Positions 11,476 through 21,496 of a DNA stretch of 64,000 nucleotides are shown piece by piece (position 1 is the first letter of the stretch; every line of letters starts with the position of its first letter). The stretch is taken from contig NC_044301.2 in the NCBI RefSeq assembly GCF_004027225.2, positions 23,320,107 through 23,384,106 on the forward strand, in the 5' to 3' direction. The stretch comes from Strigops habroptila (taxonomy: Eukaryota; Chordata; Aves; Psittaciformes; Psittacidae). The notes beneath the pieces were generated by a model, which worked only from the letters and a program-made list of their open reading frames with translations, had not been told where the DNA came from and ran no database searches. The translations under genes were made by a program, and so were the position numbers.

Positions 11476-13290
11476 CTAATAGTGATCATAAAATTCTCCA
11501 CTTATGTCTTGTAGAAAGGGATTAGTATTCCTTATCACAGGAGCTGGAAAAAAGTCAGCTCTTCCACTCCAACTGGGAAACTGCTCACCAGAGACTGGAG
11601 CAGCAGCTTTCCTGGGAGGATCATCCTTGACCATTGTTCTCCTCTTCAGTTCACGCACCCGTTGCTCCAGAGCTGAAGTAGGTTTTCCATCCCACTTTCT
11701 CATGTCTTCTCCGTGATCCCGCAGGTAAAACCATAGGGTGGCCCCTGGCTTGTACCTCCTATATCTTCTCTCTCGAGCAGTAGGGCACCTTGTATTAATA
11801 GTTGAGACATGGTTTGGTACACTTGGGGAGCTGGATAGATCGGATAAATCGTCTCTCAATTATTTGAACTCCTGGGACATTTTTTCCACAGCTGAAATGA
11901 TGGAAGGGGTGAGATTGTCTTCGAACTCTCAGAGTTGACAAGTCAGTTCATCCACTGTTGATGGTGCTACATCATTCCAGGTCATTGATGCCAATGAGAG
12001 GGCATATGATGATGGTGCACTCCGTGTAAGTTTCCGCCACATACGTTTTATACTTTCAACTTCATCTGTATCTACAGATGCATTCCCAGCATCCGGCCGA
12101 TGATAGATCATCTCTAGAATGGCTGATTCCCTCAGGGACTGGATGCCTTTCTCTATCGTGGTCCAGTTGGCTGAGCGACTCATAGCATTGTCCTTGTAGG
12201 GAAACCTTTCCTTCACAGCTGCCAAGAGCTGCCTCCAAAGGCTGAGGGCTCCCTTCTCTCTTGCAATGGCTTTGTCAATTCCTCCTTCCCTAGCAAGTGA
12301 TCCCAGCTGCTTGGCTTCCCTACCTTCTAGTTCGTGACAGTCGGCCCCATTGTCCCAGCATCAGAGCAACCAGGTGATGATGTGCTCCCCTGGAAGATGG
12401 GTGAAATCTTTTCACATATTCTGCAGCTTGGTCGAGGTCTGGGGTCAAGAAGTCACCTCTTCTTCTTCTTCGTCTTCCTCTGATTCATGTAGTAATAACT
12501 CTTGTTCAGATGCTGTCCCCTGTATTAAGTGCACTGGGACTTCATCTTTCTTCACTGCACAATTTGCTCTTTGTGCCTCTCGTTTGCTTTTCCCCTTAGT
12601 TACAGGGGCAACCGATATTGGCACGAATTGGCCATTTGGTTTAGCTGCAGTGTTTGTCACAGTGGTTGGAGTGGCTGCAGTGTCTGTCGCTTGGGTTGGA
12701 GTGGCTGCAGTGTCTGTTGCCAGGATTGGTGCAGCTGCTGTGCTTGGGGATTGAGTAACACCAACATCTTTGTTGTCTGTTGTTGTCAGGGTTTGAGTAG
12801 GTGTTGTACTTGTCACTGGAGTTTATGTAGCTGCTGTACTTGGAGTTGGAGTAGCTGCGTTGTCTGTTGTGGTCAGGGTTTGAGCAACTGCTGTGCTTGT
12901 CACTGGGGTTGGTGTAGCTGCTGTGCTTGGAGTTGGAGTAGCTGCGTTGTCTGTTGCTTTGCCATCAGATCCAGAGACATTTTTTTCCCTTTGAAGGTGC
13001 TGGATAGTGTTGAGCAGGGCTCTGTAGGCGTAGGCCAAGCCCCAGCACGTTGCCATGATTTGTCCCTCTCTGGTATAACCAGGACGACAGCACACCTCGT
13101 TTAAGTGTTTTACTAGTTTTTCCGGATGTTGCACTTGTTCAGGGGTGAAGTTCCAAAGCACTGGAGGGGCCCACTGGCCTAGATACTTGCCCATACTATC
13201 CCACACACCCTGCCACTCATGACTGTCCAGCCTCAGGGAAAATCTCTTGGTGGTCCTCCTATATCGTCGTCTAACCCTAGAACAGTCTGA
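11476..13290 (-). pseudogene. ERV copy 1 gag (N-terminally truncated)
   Basis: Homologous to the Gag of copy 2B from the 'RVR-YRR-TTKRFSLRL' region onward. It contains a Thr/Ala-rich repeat stretch, an acidic Ser/Glu run, a capsid-like part (matching 'LPGEHI..W' in other copies), and a basic C-terminal part without any Cys-His box. Open pieces at 12823-13290, 12445-12816, 11929-12225 and 11476-11859 lie in shifted frames, so at least three frame breaks are present. The gag stop is TAG at 11476-11478, in frame with the protease that follows. The membrane-spanning N-terminus seen in copies 2A, 2B and 4 is absent through truncation. Confidence 0.8.
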
Positions 13291-15780
13291 AATAGCCATT
13301 AAATCTTTTTTTTTCTTCTTCTTTCCTTCTCTTGCCAAGAAGTTAATCTCTACTCTTTGCTGATTTGTTTGTTACTGTCTGAAAACATAATCCTGCTCAG
13401 AGATTTTAAATATGTCAGGTCATTTTAAAGCAACATCCTAGTTATATGAGTGATATGTGTTCAGAGAAATTCGTTTAAAGTACTACGAATTAGTCCTTTA
13501 GTAATACCCAGGAGTCATAATGTGTGTGACATAATGAACCCCCCTAAATTACAGCCTACACTAATTAGATCATTTATTGCTACATTCCAGTCCCTGAAAC
13601 AATTTGCTTAAAGCAGTAGTTACCTATAATGAAAAGACACATATCTGACTGTCAGCAGCCTTTTTCCTTCTCCATGGCTTATCATACGGACAGTCTGTGC
13701 TCAAGTACTAACAGACTCCTTGCCTCTGTGTCTCCAGTAAGACCAACTATCATCAGGGAGGTAGTTTATGACATCTAGAAAGTACAGCGATCCCCTTGGG
13801 AAAGGACAGTGGCCCCATGGATAGAAACATTTAGAAGGGTTTGTATCGTCTCTTCCTGTTTTCAGTGTCATTTGCATGCTTATTCTTCAGCTACTTCTCC
13901 ATATAGTATCTTTTGTCTACTCATTATGCCTTTAATTTCCTTTAGGTGATCAGTGATTGATTTTTTTTTTTTTAATATTGATTTTAAATTACATAAGGGA
14001 AGACATTTGCTCTTGCTCCCTAGTCTTTGTGCTCTCTTCTGCTCGTGCAGCAAAAAAACCCAGCAAGCTGGAGTGACGTTTCTGACCAAAAGGCACGTGA
14101 ACCTCAGTGGGGAAATGCTGTTTTGGACTCTGTGCCTGACCCAACTACTATATTTTGCTGAGAATAGATATCAACAGGAGACTGCTTATTTTTTTTAGAT
14201 ATGGGTCAGGTAACTTGCTTTTCCACTGTGGTGATCAGTACAAATCTATAAACAGTACAAACTGTGTGTGAATTAGTTGATATTGCAAAACTGGAAAGGG
14301 AAGCAGAGCAGTGTAAAAGGTTTTTTCACAAATAGATTCTACCAAGGAAATATTAAAAAAAAAAACCAAAAAAAAAACCCACTATAACAAATTATGAAAA
14401 ATGCTACGTGCATGTTTTGAAATACAGCTGAAATGCCAACAATGAAAAGAGGCCACGTGTTACACTCGCTTGGTTTCTTTGCTTGTTTTTTACCGGACAA
14501 TTTCTGAAATTCAGGTCCTGTGTTCTATGCCAAACCTGTTTGTTTCTGACTTCCCTCTCACTGTAGGCACAGAGGATCAACTTCAATCAGAACCAGCATG
14601 GCTTCAGTGCTTGGATCAGGAGAATGGTGTTAGCAATCCCAGTCCATGAAGCTGGCTGCTCTGGAAGCACTCCAGGCACCAGCTGCCATGAGATACTGCA
14701 GCACCCTCCTGAAGTTGGTTGGGTTGGAAATTGCCTTTTGTTTTGAAGCACCCCTCTGCCTTCCACCAAGCTGTGATCCTGCCTAGTGCTACTCTACCAG
14801 GTAGTTGGGTCTTAAACCAGCTACACTGGGAGCTTACCTAGTATATTGCTCTCCATGCTGAAAAAACCCTCACAGGAATCCTCAGTCACTGTTATGGTTG
14901 TGGCCAGTGCTTTTAGAGCCACTTGGTTTAAAATTGAAATGTTCTTCTGGAATGGTTCCACTTTCTGGAAACTGCAAAACAGGCTTGATTTTTGATTTGG
15001 GCTCTCTTGCCTCATGCACATATATCTGTGTAATGAATGTATTGTAATACAAACTACATATCACATTGTCATAATGCAGGAACCCCATGAGCTTAGCTGT
15101 GAGCTGTTTACATTGGCCCTGTATGGTAACTCAGACTCCACTGGCTGGCTTCCTAAAGCCTGGACCCCAAAGTTATCTGAAATCCACCTCTGCACTCACC
15201 CACCTCCTAATCACAGACTTGTGGGTGTTACTTCTCTGAAGCTGGGAATATGGGGTGCTCATTGTGCTCATTTTTCTTAAGGAATGTTTTTTACATGGAG
15301 GACACATCCTTTTCTCCTCTCTTTTAATGAGATCCTTTAGACTCGTTTGTAGGTGTTTCTTTTTTTATTTAATGACACTTTGTCACTGTGTGCTCAGCAC
15401 ATTAAGTGCATCAGGAGGGGAAGGGGTAGAAGGCACATCAAAAGAAAATGGTGCTTTAAGAAAAAGCACCATTTTTACTTTAGATAACTTCTGAAACTTC
15501 TAACTGCTAATTTTTGCAGCCCACCCCATGGCCAACCTCTAAACATTTTGTCGAATAGAAAGTTCCTTGCTTTAAAATGTTTTATTAATGGAAGATCTGT
15601 TCTTGTTGCTAGAAGAGGTCATGAATCCCCCTGGATAATTTAGTAATGATCTTATGATTTTGTTCAAAATTCACTCTGCAAGCAACCATGGCTTCACTTC
15701 TGAATTTTTTATTTGTAGGGAAAAGATTTTGTGTAAGTAAAAAAAGCTTTACCTTTTACTACTTGGCACATGAACTGTTT
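13291..15780. other. Non-coding DNA
   Basis: No gene seen. An A-rich low-complexity run lies near 14352-14378. Open frames are short and featureless. Confidence 0.6.
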
Positions 15781-16200
15781 TGCTGGTCCTTTCCAACCCT
15801 AACCATTCTATGATTCTATGAACTGGGGTTGTTTGGTCTGGAGAAGAGAAGGCTCAGGGGGGACCTTATTGCTTTCTACAACTACCTGAAAGGAGGTTGT
15901 AATGAGGTGGGGGTCGGTCTCTTCTCCCAAGTAACAAGTGATAGGACAAGAGGTAATGGCCTCAAGCTGTGCCAAGGGAGGTTTAGATTGGATATTAGGA
16001 AAAATTTCTTCACAGAGAGGGTGCCCAGGTATTGGAACAGGCTTCCTAGGGAAGTGGTGGAATCACCATCCCTGGAAGTGTTCAAAACCTGTGTAGATGA
16101 GGCCCTCAGTGATATGGTTTAGTGGTGGTCTTGACAGTCCTGGGGTAATGGTTGGACCTGATGATCTTAAAGGTCTTTTCCAACCTAGTTGATTCTATGT
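15781..16200 (+). repeat. CR1 LINE 3' end, with the tail of a second CR1 in front
   Basis: A truncated CR1 in plus orientation carries the last part of ORF2 (15829-16122: a Leu-Glu-Lys-Arg-Arg-Leu-Arg-Gly-Asp start, 'RLDIRKNFF' and '[10 protein letters not shown]' motifs) and a 3' end 'ggtcttttccaacctagttgattctatg'. Directly in front of it (15781-15822) is another CR1 tail ('tttccaaccctaaccattctatgattctatg'), so two CR1 ends lie nose to tail. This is a common avian CR1 3' end with no activity. Confidence 0.9.
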
Positions 16201-18449
16201 ATTCAGCTGCTATCAGGCATTATATTATGATCTAATGCAGCATCAGAAAATCGCTTTTAGGGGCAATTACAAAAATATTTTGCTATAATTCTGGACTTTG
16301 TTGTTGCCTCACACAAATATGTATATACTCAGGCAAGTAGATTATTTTTTTTCCCCAAACCATTTAATGCTACTTGGAATAAAAATATGTACAATCTGAG
16401 GGTAAATGGAGGTTCATGGGCATCTTTATCCAGTAATTCTGTTAAATCTTTCTCTATCTGCAATTCTGTTAAATAGTTCCTAGTTTTCATTCTGTACTTT
16501 TGCAGCTAAAACAGAAGCTGAGTCTCTGAGTATATTCGCTTTAAGAGCATGTCAGTATTATCCTGGCGCACTATGTAAAATAGTGGAAATAATGTATTAA
16601 ATGCTAAATATTTTAATTCACTTATTCAGTATTTTCTGTTTTAATAATAAGCCTTTAATTATTTGAATGAGTTGTCATGTTTATCTTTTAGCATAAAGGA
16701 ATAGAAATTATTGGGGGGAAAAAAAGAAAAAAACTAAAACCAACTAACCAACCAACTAACTACAGAGGCACCTCCCTCAGGCCTCAGGACAAAGTAAGGA
16801 GAACCAACTCAGAGAAAAGTATTTGCATAGATGGGAAAGAAGCTGGGCAGATGGTAAAAGGGAACAGGACAGTTGAAATTAATTACAGTAATATTGTAGA
16901 GCTCATCAAGATGGGTGTCACAGCCAACCGCAATTTTTGCAGTTTATTTTTGGGTATACTTTTTCTGGCTCTGTGTTCTTTGTCTTGGTAGGACATACTC
17001 TGCATTTTTATGACCTGATGCTTTCTCCTAATTACATGAAGTTCAAATCCATGATAGCTCCACTGACTTCAAAAGTAAATGTATAACTTTGTAAACAAGG
17101 TAGATCAGAAACAAAAAGCAATCTTGCTGCAGCAGCGTACTTCTCAGCAAGGGCCAGTTTCTTTTCCTTCCTTGATAACTAAAAGACAAGACAATTTGCA
17201 GTGGTGTCACTGCGACTCTCACAAGTGCTCCAGCTCTCCAGTGCCCCTCGCCCTCATTTATAATAGAGCAACAGCAGAATAATACTTCTAGTTGATTTGG
17301 TAGTGTAATGAGTAATTCTTATGCACAGCAGTGGAGAAGACAGGCTTGTAGTTCTAGAGTATAAAATTAGTGATAAGCAATTCTTCCTTTCCCCAGCTAT
17401 CAAATGTAACTGAGATATGGAGGGATGAGGTTTCAGCTTCATGGCTCCTTTCCTGGACTCTGGCCTTTCACAGTATGCAAACTTATGATCTTACCACTCA
17501 GGAGTTGATTTCTTCAGAAATTCTTCAGAGATTCAAAGTGCAGATAGGACAGTGCACCAAGTCCTGTGCCTGAACTGATTGCAGACAAATTAAAATAAGT
17601 GGATGGGAAAGTCTTTAACTGCTTTATTTACTTCTAAAAGGCATTTTGCTCAATCTGGCATGATGAGTCAAGAACTGCTTTTACTGTTTGGACAATAAAT
17701 CATTCATCCAGATCTTAAACCCCCACTTTGAAGAGTCTTGATCATCAGTCCTGCCCAACAACAAGGTAAGGTGTCAACTTCAGGATGACAGGCAACAATG
17801 GACAGGTTTTGGTGTCTCCTGGCACCTTCTGGATCTATCTTGAGAAGGTGGTGAAGACCTCAGTGGCCAAGACCTCAGGTTAAAGACAATCTTGCAATCT
17901 AACAGTAGTCTGAGGTTCATTGATGACCTTGTCCCTCTGGGAGATGAAAGGCTTATTGGGCCAGGGAGTGCCCTCCTCGGTACCAGTAAATAATTTATAC
18001 TGCACATCAGTGACTGGGGCAATGTCTCTCTGCGGAGGAAAGAACTGAGCAGGACTTAAACTAAGCAGAAACAAGGTGGGCAATGTAGATTTTTATGCTA
18101 GTGAGAAAGCCTATCCACATGGGAAAACAGAGGAGTTCAAGTCAGTAAGGAAAGATAGTCTGCTATAGAAAACTCAAGCTGGTCAAGTTTTATTTGCTTT
18201 TAAGGATGGTTTGTGTAACAAACACAGACCTTCAAGAAGATCAACATGTAAAGGCAGAGGGCAGCAAAGCAGAGGCTGCTTGTGCAGGAACTGGACAAGA
18301 TGATGCACGAAATGTGCAGCAGTGACCTGGTGATGCTGCAGGTCAAGGGAAAAACCATACCACAGCAGGACATTAGAGTCCAGAGCGCAGCTGGCTCCTG
18401 CAGCCATTTGTGAGACAAAGGAAGGCAATGGGTATTACAAAATGTAAAT
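16201..18449. other. Non-coding DNA left of the composite ERV
   Basis: Mostly AT-rich unique sequence. A protein-like open stretch at 17880-18083 is listed separately. Nothing else is supported. Confidence 0.55.
17880..18083 (-). other. Protein-like open stretch of unknown origin
   Basis: 67 codons on the minus strand with a balanced, soluble-protein composition. They include a Phe-Phe-Pro-Pro-Gln-Arg-Asp-Ile segment, Trp-Pro-Asn-Lys-Pro-Phe and an Arg-Asp-Lys-Val segment, then a stop. It does not resemble the ERV or CR1 proteins in the window. I do not recognise the family. It could be an exon, a decayed gene copy, or chance. Confidence 0.2.
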
Positions 18450-19017
18450 TGTCCTGGGTTCAGCTATAGCAGTCATTTTTCTCCTTCTTAGTAGCTGGTG
18501 CACTGCTGTGTTTTTTAACTTTCAGCCTGGGAACAACGCTGATAACACTGATGTTTTTACTTGTTGCTAAGTAATGTTTTATTCCAACCAAGGACTTTCT
18601 CAGTCTCATGCTTTGCCAGGGAGGAGGGGAAGCCGGGAGGAAGCAGAGACAGGACACCTGACCCAAACTAGCCAAAGGGGTATTCCATACCACAGCACGT
18701 CATGCCCGGTATATAAACCGGGGGGAGTTACCCGGAAGGCCCAGATCACTGCTCGGGTCGGGCTGGGTATCGGTCGGCGGGTGGTGAGCAATTGTATCCT
18801 CTCCCCTTGTTATTTCACTAATCATTATTATCATTGGTGGTAGCAGTAGTGGTTTTGTATTATACCTTAGTTGTGGGACTGCTCTTATCTCAACCTGTGG
18901 GAGTTACATTCTTCCGATTCTCCTCCCCATCCCTCCGGGAGCGGGGGGAGGAAGAAGGGGGGGAGTGAGCGAGCGGCTGTGTGGTTCTGAGTTACCGGCT
19001 GGCCTCAAACCACGACA
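18450..19017 (+). repeat. 5' LTR of copy 2A
   Basis: Starts TGTCCTGGGTTCAG and ends AAACCACGACA, giving the TG...CA edges of an LTR, 568 bp. A TATA box lies at 18710-18717. The primer-binding site begins 8 bases after its end. It is close in sequence to the 2B LTR (24095-24660). Confidence 0.92.
18710..18717 (+). promoter_or_regulatory. TATA box in the 2A LTR
   Basis: TATATAAA preceded by 'cacgtcatgcccgg', which contains a CRE-like half site. It is the likely core promoter of the provirus; other LTR copies keep the same segment as 'tttatata' in complement. Confidence 0.55.
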
Positions 19018-19025
19018 ATTCTTTT

Positions 19026-19043
19026 TGGCGCCCAACGTGGGGC
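19026..19043 (+). other. Primer-binding site, tRNA-Lys1,2 type (copy 2A)
   Basis: TGGCGCCCAACGTGGGGC is the classic 18-base complement of the 3' end of tRNA-Lys1,2, the primer type used by spumaviruses and some lentiviruses and betaretroviruses. It sits just after the LTR end. The identification is from known PBS sequences. Confidence 0.85.
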
Positions 19044-19127
19044 ACGAAGGGTCGAGATAACGACAGACCTGACCAGAGTGTGTCTAATCATATTTGTGAT
19101 AAGCATTCATTGTTACTACTCATCACA

Positions 19128-20630
19128 ATGGTGATTATTTGGCTCTCAGACTTCTTGCACTTGATCTCAGATTTTCAGCATGTTGTACCTTACTTACAGC
19201 CACTATTTGCTGTTTTAGTGTTTATCGGCTGGGGGGCCTGGGCTAAGGTTATTGTTTCACTGTACTTCATGGTAATGACTTGTAATACAATAGACTCATT
19301 GATCATGAAACTGGTCTGGTTTGTGCTTCCAGCGTGGCCATCACCTCTATACTTTGGGAGGTATATAATGAAATATTTTAGCAATTGCATATCTTTTGTT
19401 TTCTCCTCGGGGGGTCAACTTAGGAAGGAAGCATTCTCTTTCACCCCCTGTGCCCCCACCAGCCTATTTGCAACAGCATTTGAGAGTTCTGAAGGTTTTG
19501 GATGGCCTTTGAATACCCTTGAGACCTGCCTGCTGCTTGTGCTGGAGATCAGCATGTTGGCAAACATACGGAGTGTGTTTTACCCATGGCCATCCCACCC
19601 TGGGAACATCCTAATTCGTTTAATCTCAAAAGTTAAGCAGTATCAGGTTCAAATCTGGTCTAGGGTTAGACAACAATATAGGAGGACCACCAAGAGATTT
19701 TCCCTGAGGCTGGACAGTCATGAGTGGCAGGGTGTGTGGGATAGTATGGGCAAGTATCTAGGCCAGTGGGCCCCTCCAGTGCTTTGGAACTTCACCACTG
19801 AACAAGTGAAACATCCGGAAAAACTAGTAAAACACTTAAACGAGGTGTGCTGTCGTTCTGTTTATACCAGAGAGGGACAAATCATGGCAACGTGCTGGGG
19901 CTTGGCCTACGCCTACAGAGCCCTGCTCAACACTATCCAGAACCTTCAAAGGGAAAAAAATGTCTCTGGATCTGATGGCAAAGCAACAGACAACGCAGCT
20001 ACTCCAACTACAAGCACAGCAGCTACTCAAACCCTGACAGCAAGAGACAATGCAGCTGTTGGTGTTACTCAACTCCCAAGCACAACAGCTGCACCAACCC
20101 CAGCAATAGACATTGCAACCACTCCAATCCTAGTGGCAGACACTGCAGCCACTCCAAGCACAGTGACAAACACTGCAGCTAAACCAAATGGCCAGTTTGT
20201 GACAATGTCTGTTGCCCCTGTAAGCAAAAGCAAACGAGAGGCACAAAGAGCAACCCGCGAAGCGAAGAAAGATGAAGACCCAATGCCATTACTACACGGA
20301 ACAGCATCTGAACAAGAGTTACTACTACGTGGATCAGAGGAAGAGGAAGAAGAAGAAGAGGTCACTTCTAAACCCCGGACCTCAACCGAGCTGCAGAATA
20401 TGCGAAAAGATTTCACCCGTCTTCCAGGGGAGCACATTGTCACCTGGTTGCTCCGATGCTGGGACAATGGGGCCGATGGTCACGAACTAGAAGGTAGGGA
20501 AGCCAAGCAGCTGGGATCACTTGCTAGGGAAGGAGGAATTGACAAAGCGATTGCAAGAGAGAAGCGAGCCCTCAGTCTTTGGAGGCGGCTCCTGGCAGCT
20601 GTGAAGGAAAGGTTTCCCTTGGTAGGGCTG
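19128..20630 (+). pseudogene. ERV copy 2A gag with hydrophobic N-terminal extension (3' truncated)
   Basis: Open for about 500 codons from an ATG in good context (acaATGg, 19128) to the inversion junction. Residues 1-150 are strongly hydrophobic: about 21-50, 57-70 and 130-147 look like membrane segments, with a conserved aromatic and Met-rich core. Residues 165-195 are basic. After that come a Trp-rich domain ('HEWQGVWDSMGKYLGQW'), a Thr/Ala repeat (shorter here than in 2B), an acidic run and the first part of the capsid ('LPGEHIVTWLLRCWDNGA'). The frame stays open upstream through the primer site into the LTR, but the ATG at 19128 is the more plausible start because it matches the position of the 2B start. 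Capsid C-terminus, stop and pol are lost at the junction, so the gene is partial though otherwise intact. Confidence 0.75.
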
Positions 20631-21493
20631 TGTTTCCACCCCTGGGGCAGTCGGTTCCAAGTGTACTGGACGCCCCTCCAAGTGAAAGCAAACTGTGGCC
20701 TGCATTCTGCTGCCAAAGGGATTGAGAAAAATGCACTGGCAATATCAATTGTGTCATACCACTTGGCTGCCTTTGACTCCAGTTCATATTGAAGTTCTAG
20801 CATGTCCGGTACAGCAGCACTCAATGGTGGTGTGACTTCGTTCAGGCCACGATAGTCTTCTGTTAGTCTCCACTCTCCATCAGACTTTTGCACTGGCCAT
20901 ATGGGGCTATTAAAGGGTGAGCGGGTCCTGCTGATCACTCCTTGGCTCTCCAGTCTACAGATCAGCTTATGGATGGGAATCAAGGAGTCTCGGTTGGTGC
21001 GATATTGCCGCCGTTGCACGGTTGTGGTCGCAATTGGAACTTGTTGTTCTTCGACCTTCAGCAACCCCACAACAGAAGGATCCTCTGAGAGACCGGGAAA
21101 GGTGGACAGCTGCTTCATTTCCTCTGTCTCCAAGGCAGCAATACCAAAGGCCCATCTATACCCTTTTGGGTCTTTGAAGTACCCTCTCCTGACATAATCT
21201 ATGCCAAGGATGCATGGAGCCCCTGGACCAGTCACAATGGGGTGCTTTTGCCACTTCCTCCCAGTCAGGCTGATTTCAGCTTCCAGCATAGTTAACTCTT
21301 GGGATCCTCCTGTCACTCCAGAAATATAAATGGGTTTCACCCCTTGATACCTTGATGGCATCAGGGGACACTGTGCACCGGTATCTACTAGAGCCTTATA
21401 CTTCTGTGGGACTGATGTGCCAGGCCATCTGATCCACACAGCCCAGTAAACCCGATTATCCCTCTCCTCCACCTGGCTGGAGGCAGGGCCCCT
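20620..21493 (-). pseudogene. ERV copy 2B protease and partial RT
   Basis: Open reading from the gag UAG (21494-21496) through the protease and the first half of RT, until it runs into the inverted 2A gag. The protease has an intact Asp-Thr-Gly-Ala active site and the Pro-Cys-Ile-Leu-Gly-Ile-Asp region. RT keeps the fingers and the 'FSIPLAAECRPQFAFTW' and 'LPQGW' blocks, then ends at Ser-Pro-Thr, before the YIDD box. One catalytic-region change, Tyr-Asp-Thr in place of the 'GDATTDIANAFF' start, is visible against the other copies. No RNase H or integrase is present. Confidence 0.85.
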
Positions 21494-21496
21494 CTA
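21466..21496 (-). promoter_or_regulatory. Candidate UAG readthrough signal (copy 2B)
   Basis: The gag stop TAG (21494-21496) is followed in the same frame by protease. Ten bases after it lies a perfect 6-bp hairpin, CCTCCA-GCCAGG-TGGAGG (21466-21483). The same arrangement is found in copies 1 and 5. Gammaretroviruses make Gag-Pol by readthrough of a UAG followed by a downstream structure, so the same strategy is inferred here. Confidence 0.5.

Larger units (their letters stand above)
7785..13290 (-). mobile_element. ERV-L-like provirus copy 1, 5' truncated
   Basis: Reading on the minus strand: partial gag, a UAG, protease, reverse transcriptase, RNase H, integrase, a roughly 425-bp non-coding segment with a TA/CA/GA microsatellite, and a 3' LTR. 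There is no env. The 5' LTR, primer site, leader and the first part of gag (the hydrophobic N-terminus) are missing; homology stops near 13290. Several frame breaks and stops make it inactive. The family is assigned from the RT/integrase style, the absence of env and the Gag type; the exact subfamily would need a repeat library. Confidence 0.9.

Noticed and set aside
12350..13104. Plus-strand Cys/Ser-rich open frames over gag of copy 1
   Set aside because: Complement of the Thr/Ala repeat of gag on the minus strand; Cys-rich only because of the antisense reading.
18183..18428. Minus-strand open frame of 81 codons left of the composite ERV
   Set aside because: Leu/His/Cys-rich with no motif; the opposite strand reads more protein-like but has a stop; neither is convincing.
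18981..19127. An earlier Gag start inside the 2A LTR (codon at 18981)
   Set aside because: It would translate the LTR end and primer site. The ATG at 19128 has better context and matches the 2B start.
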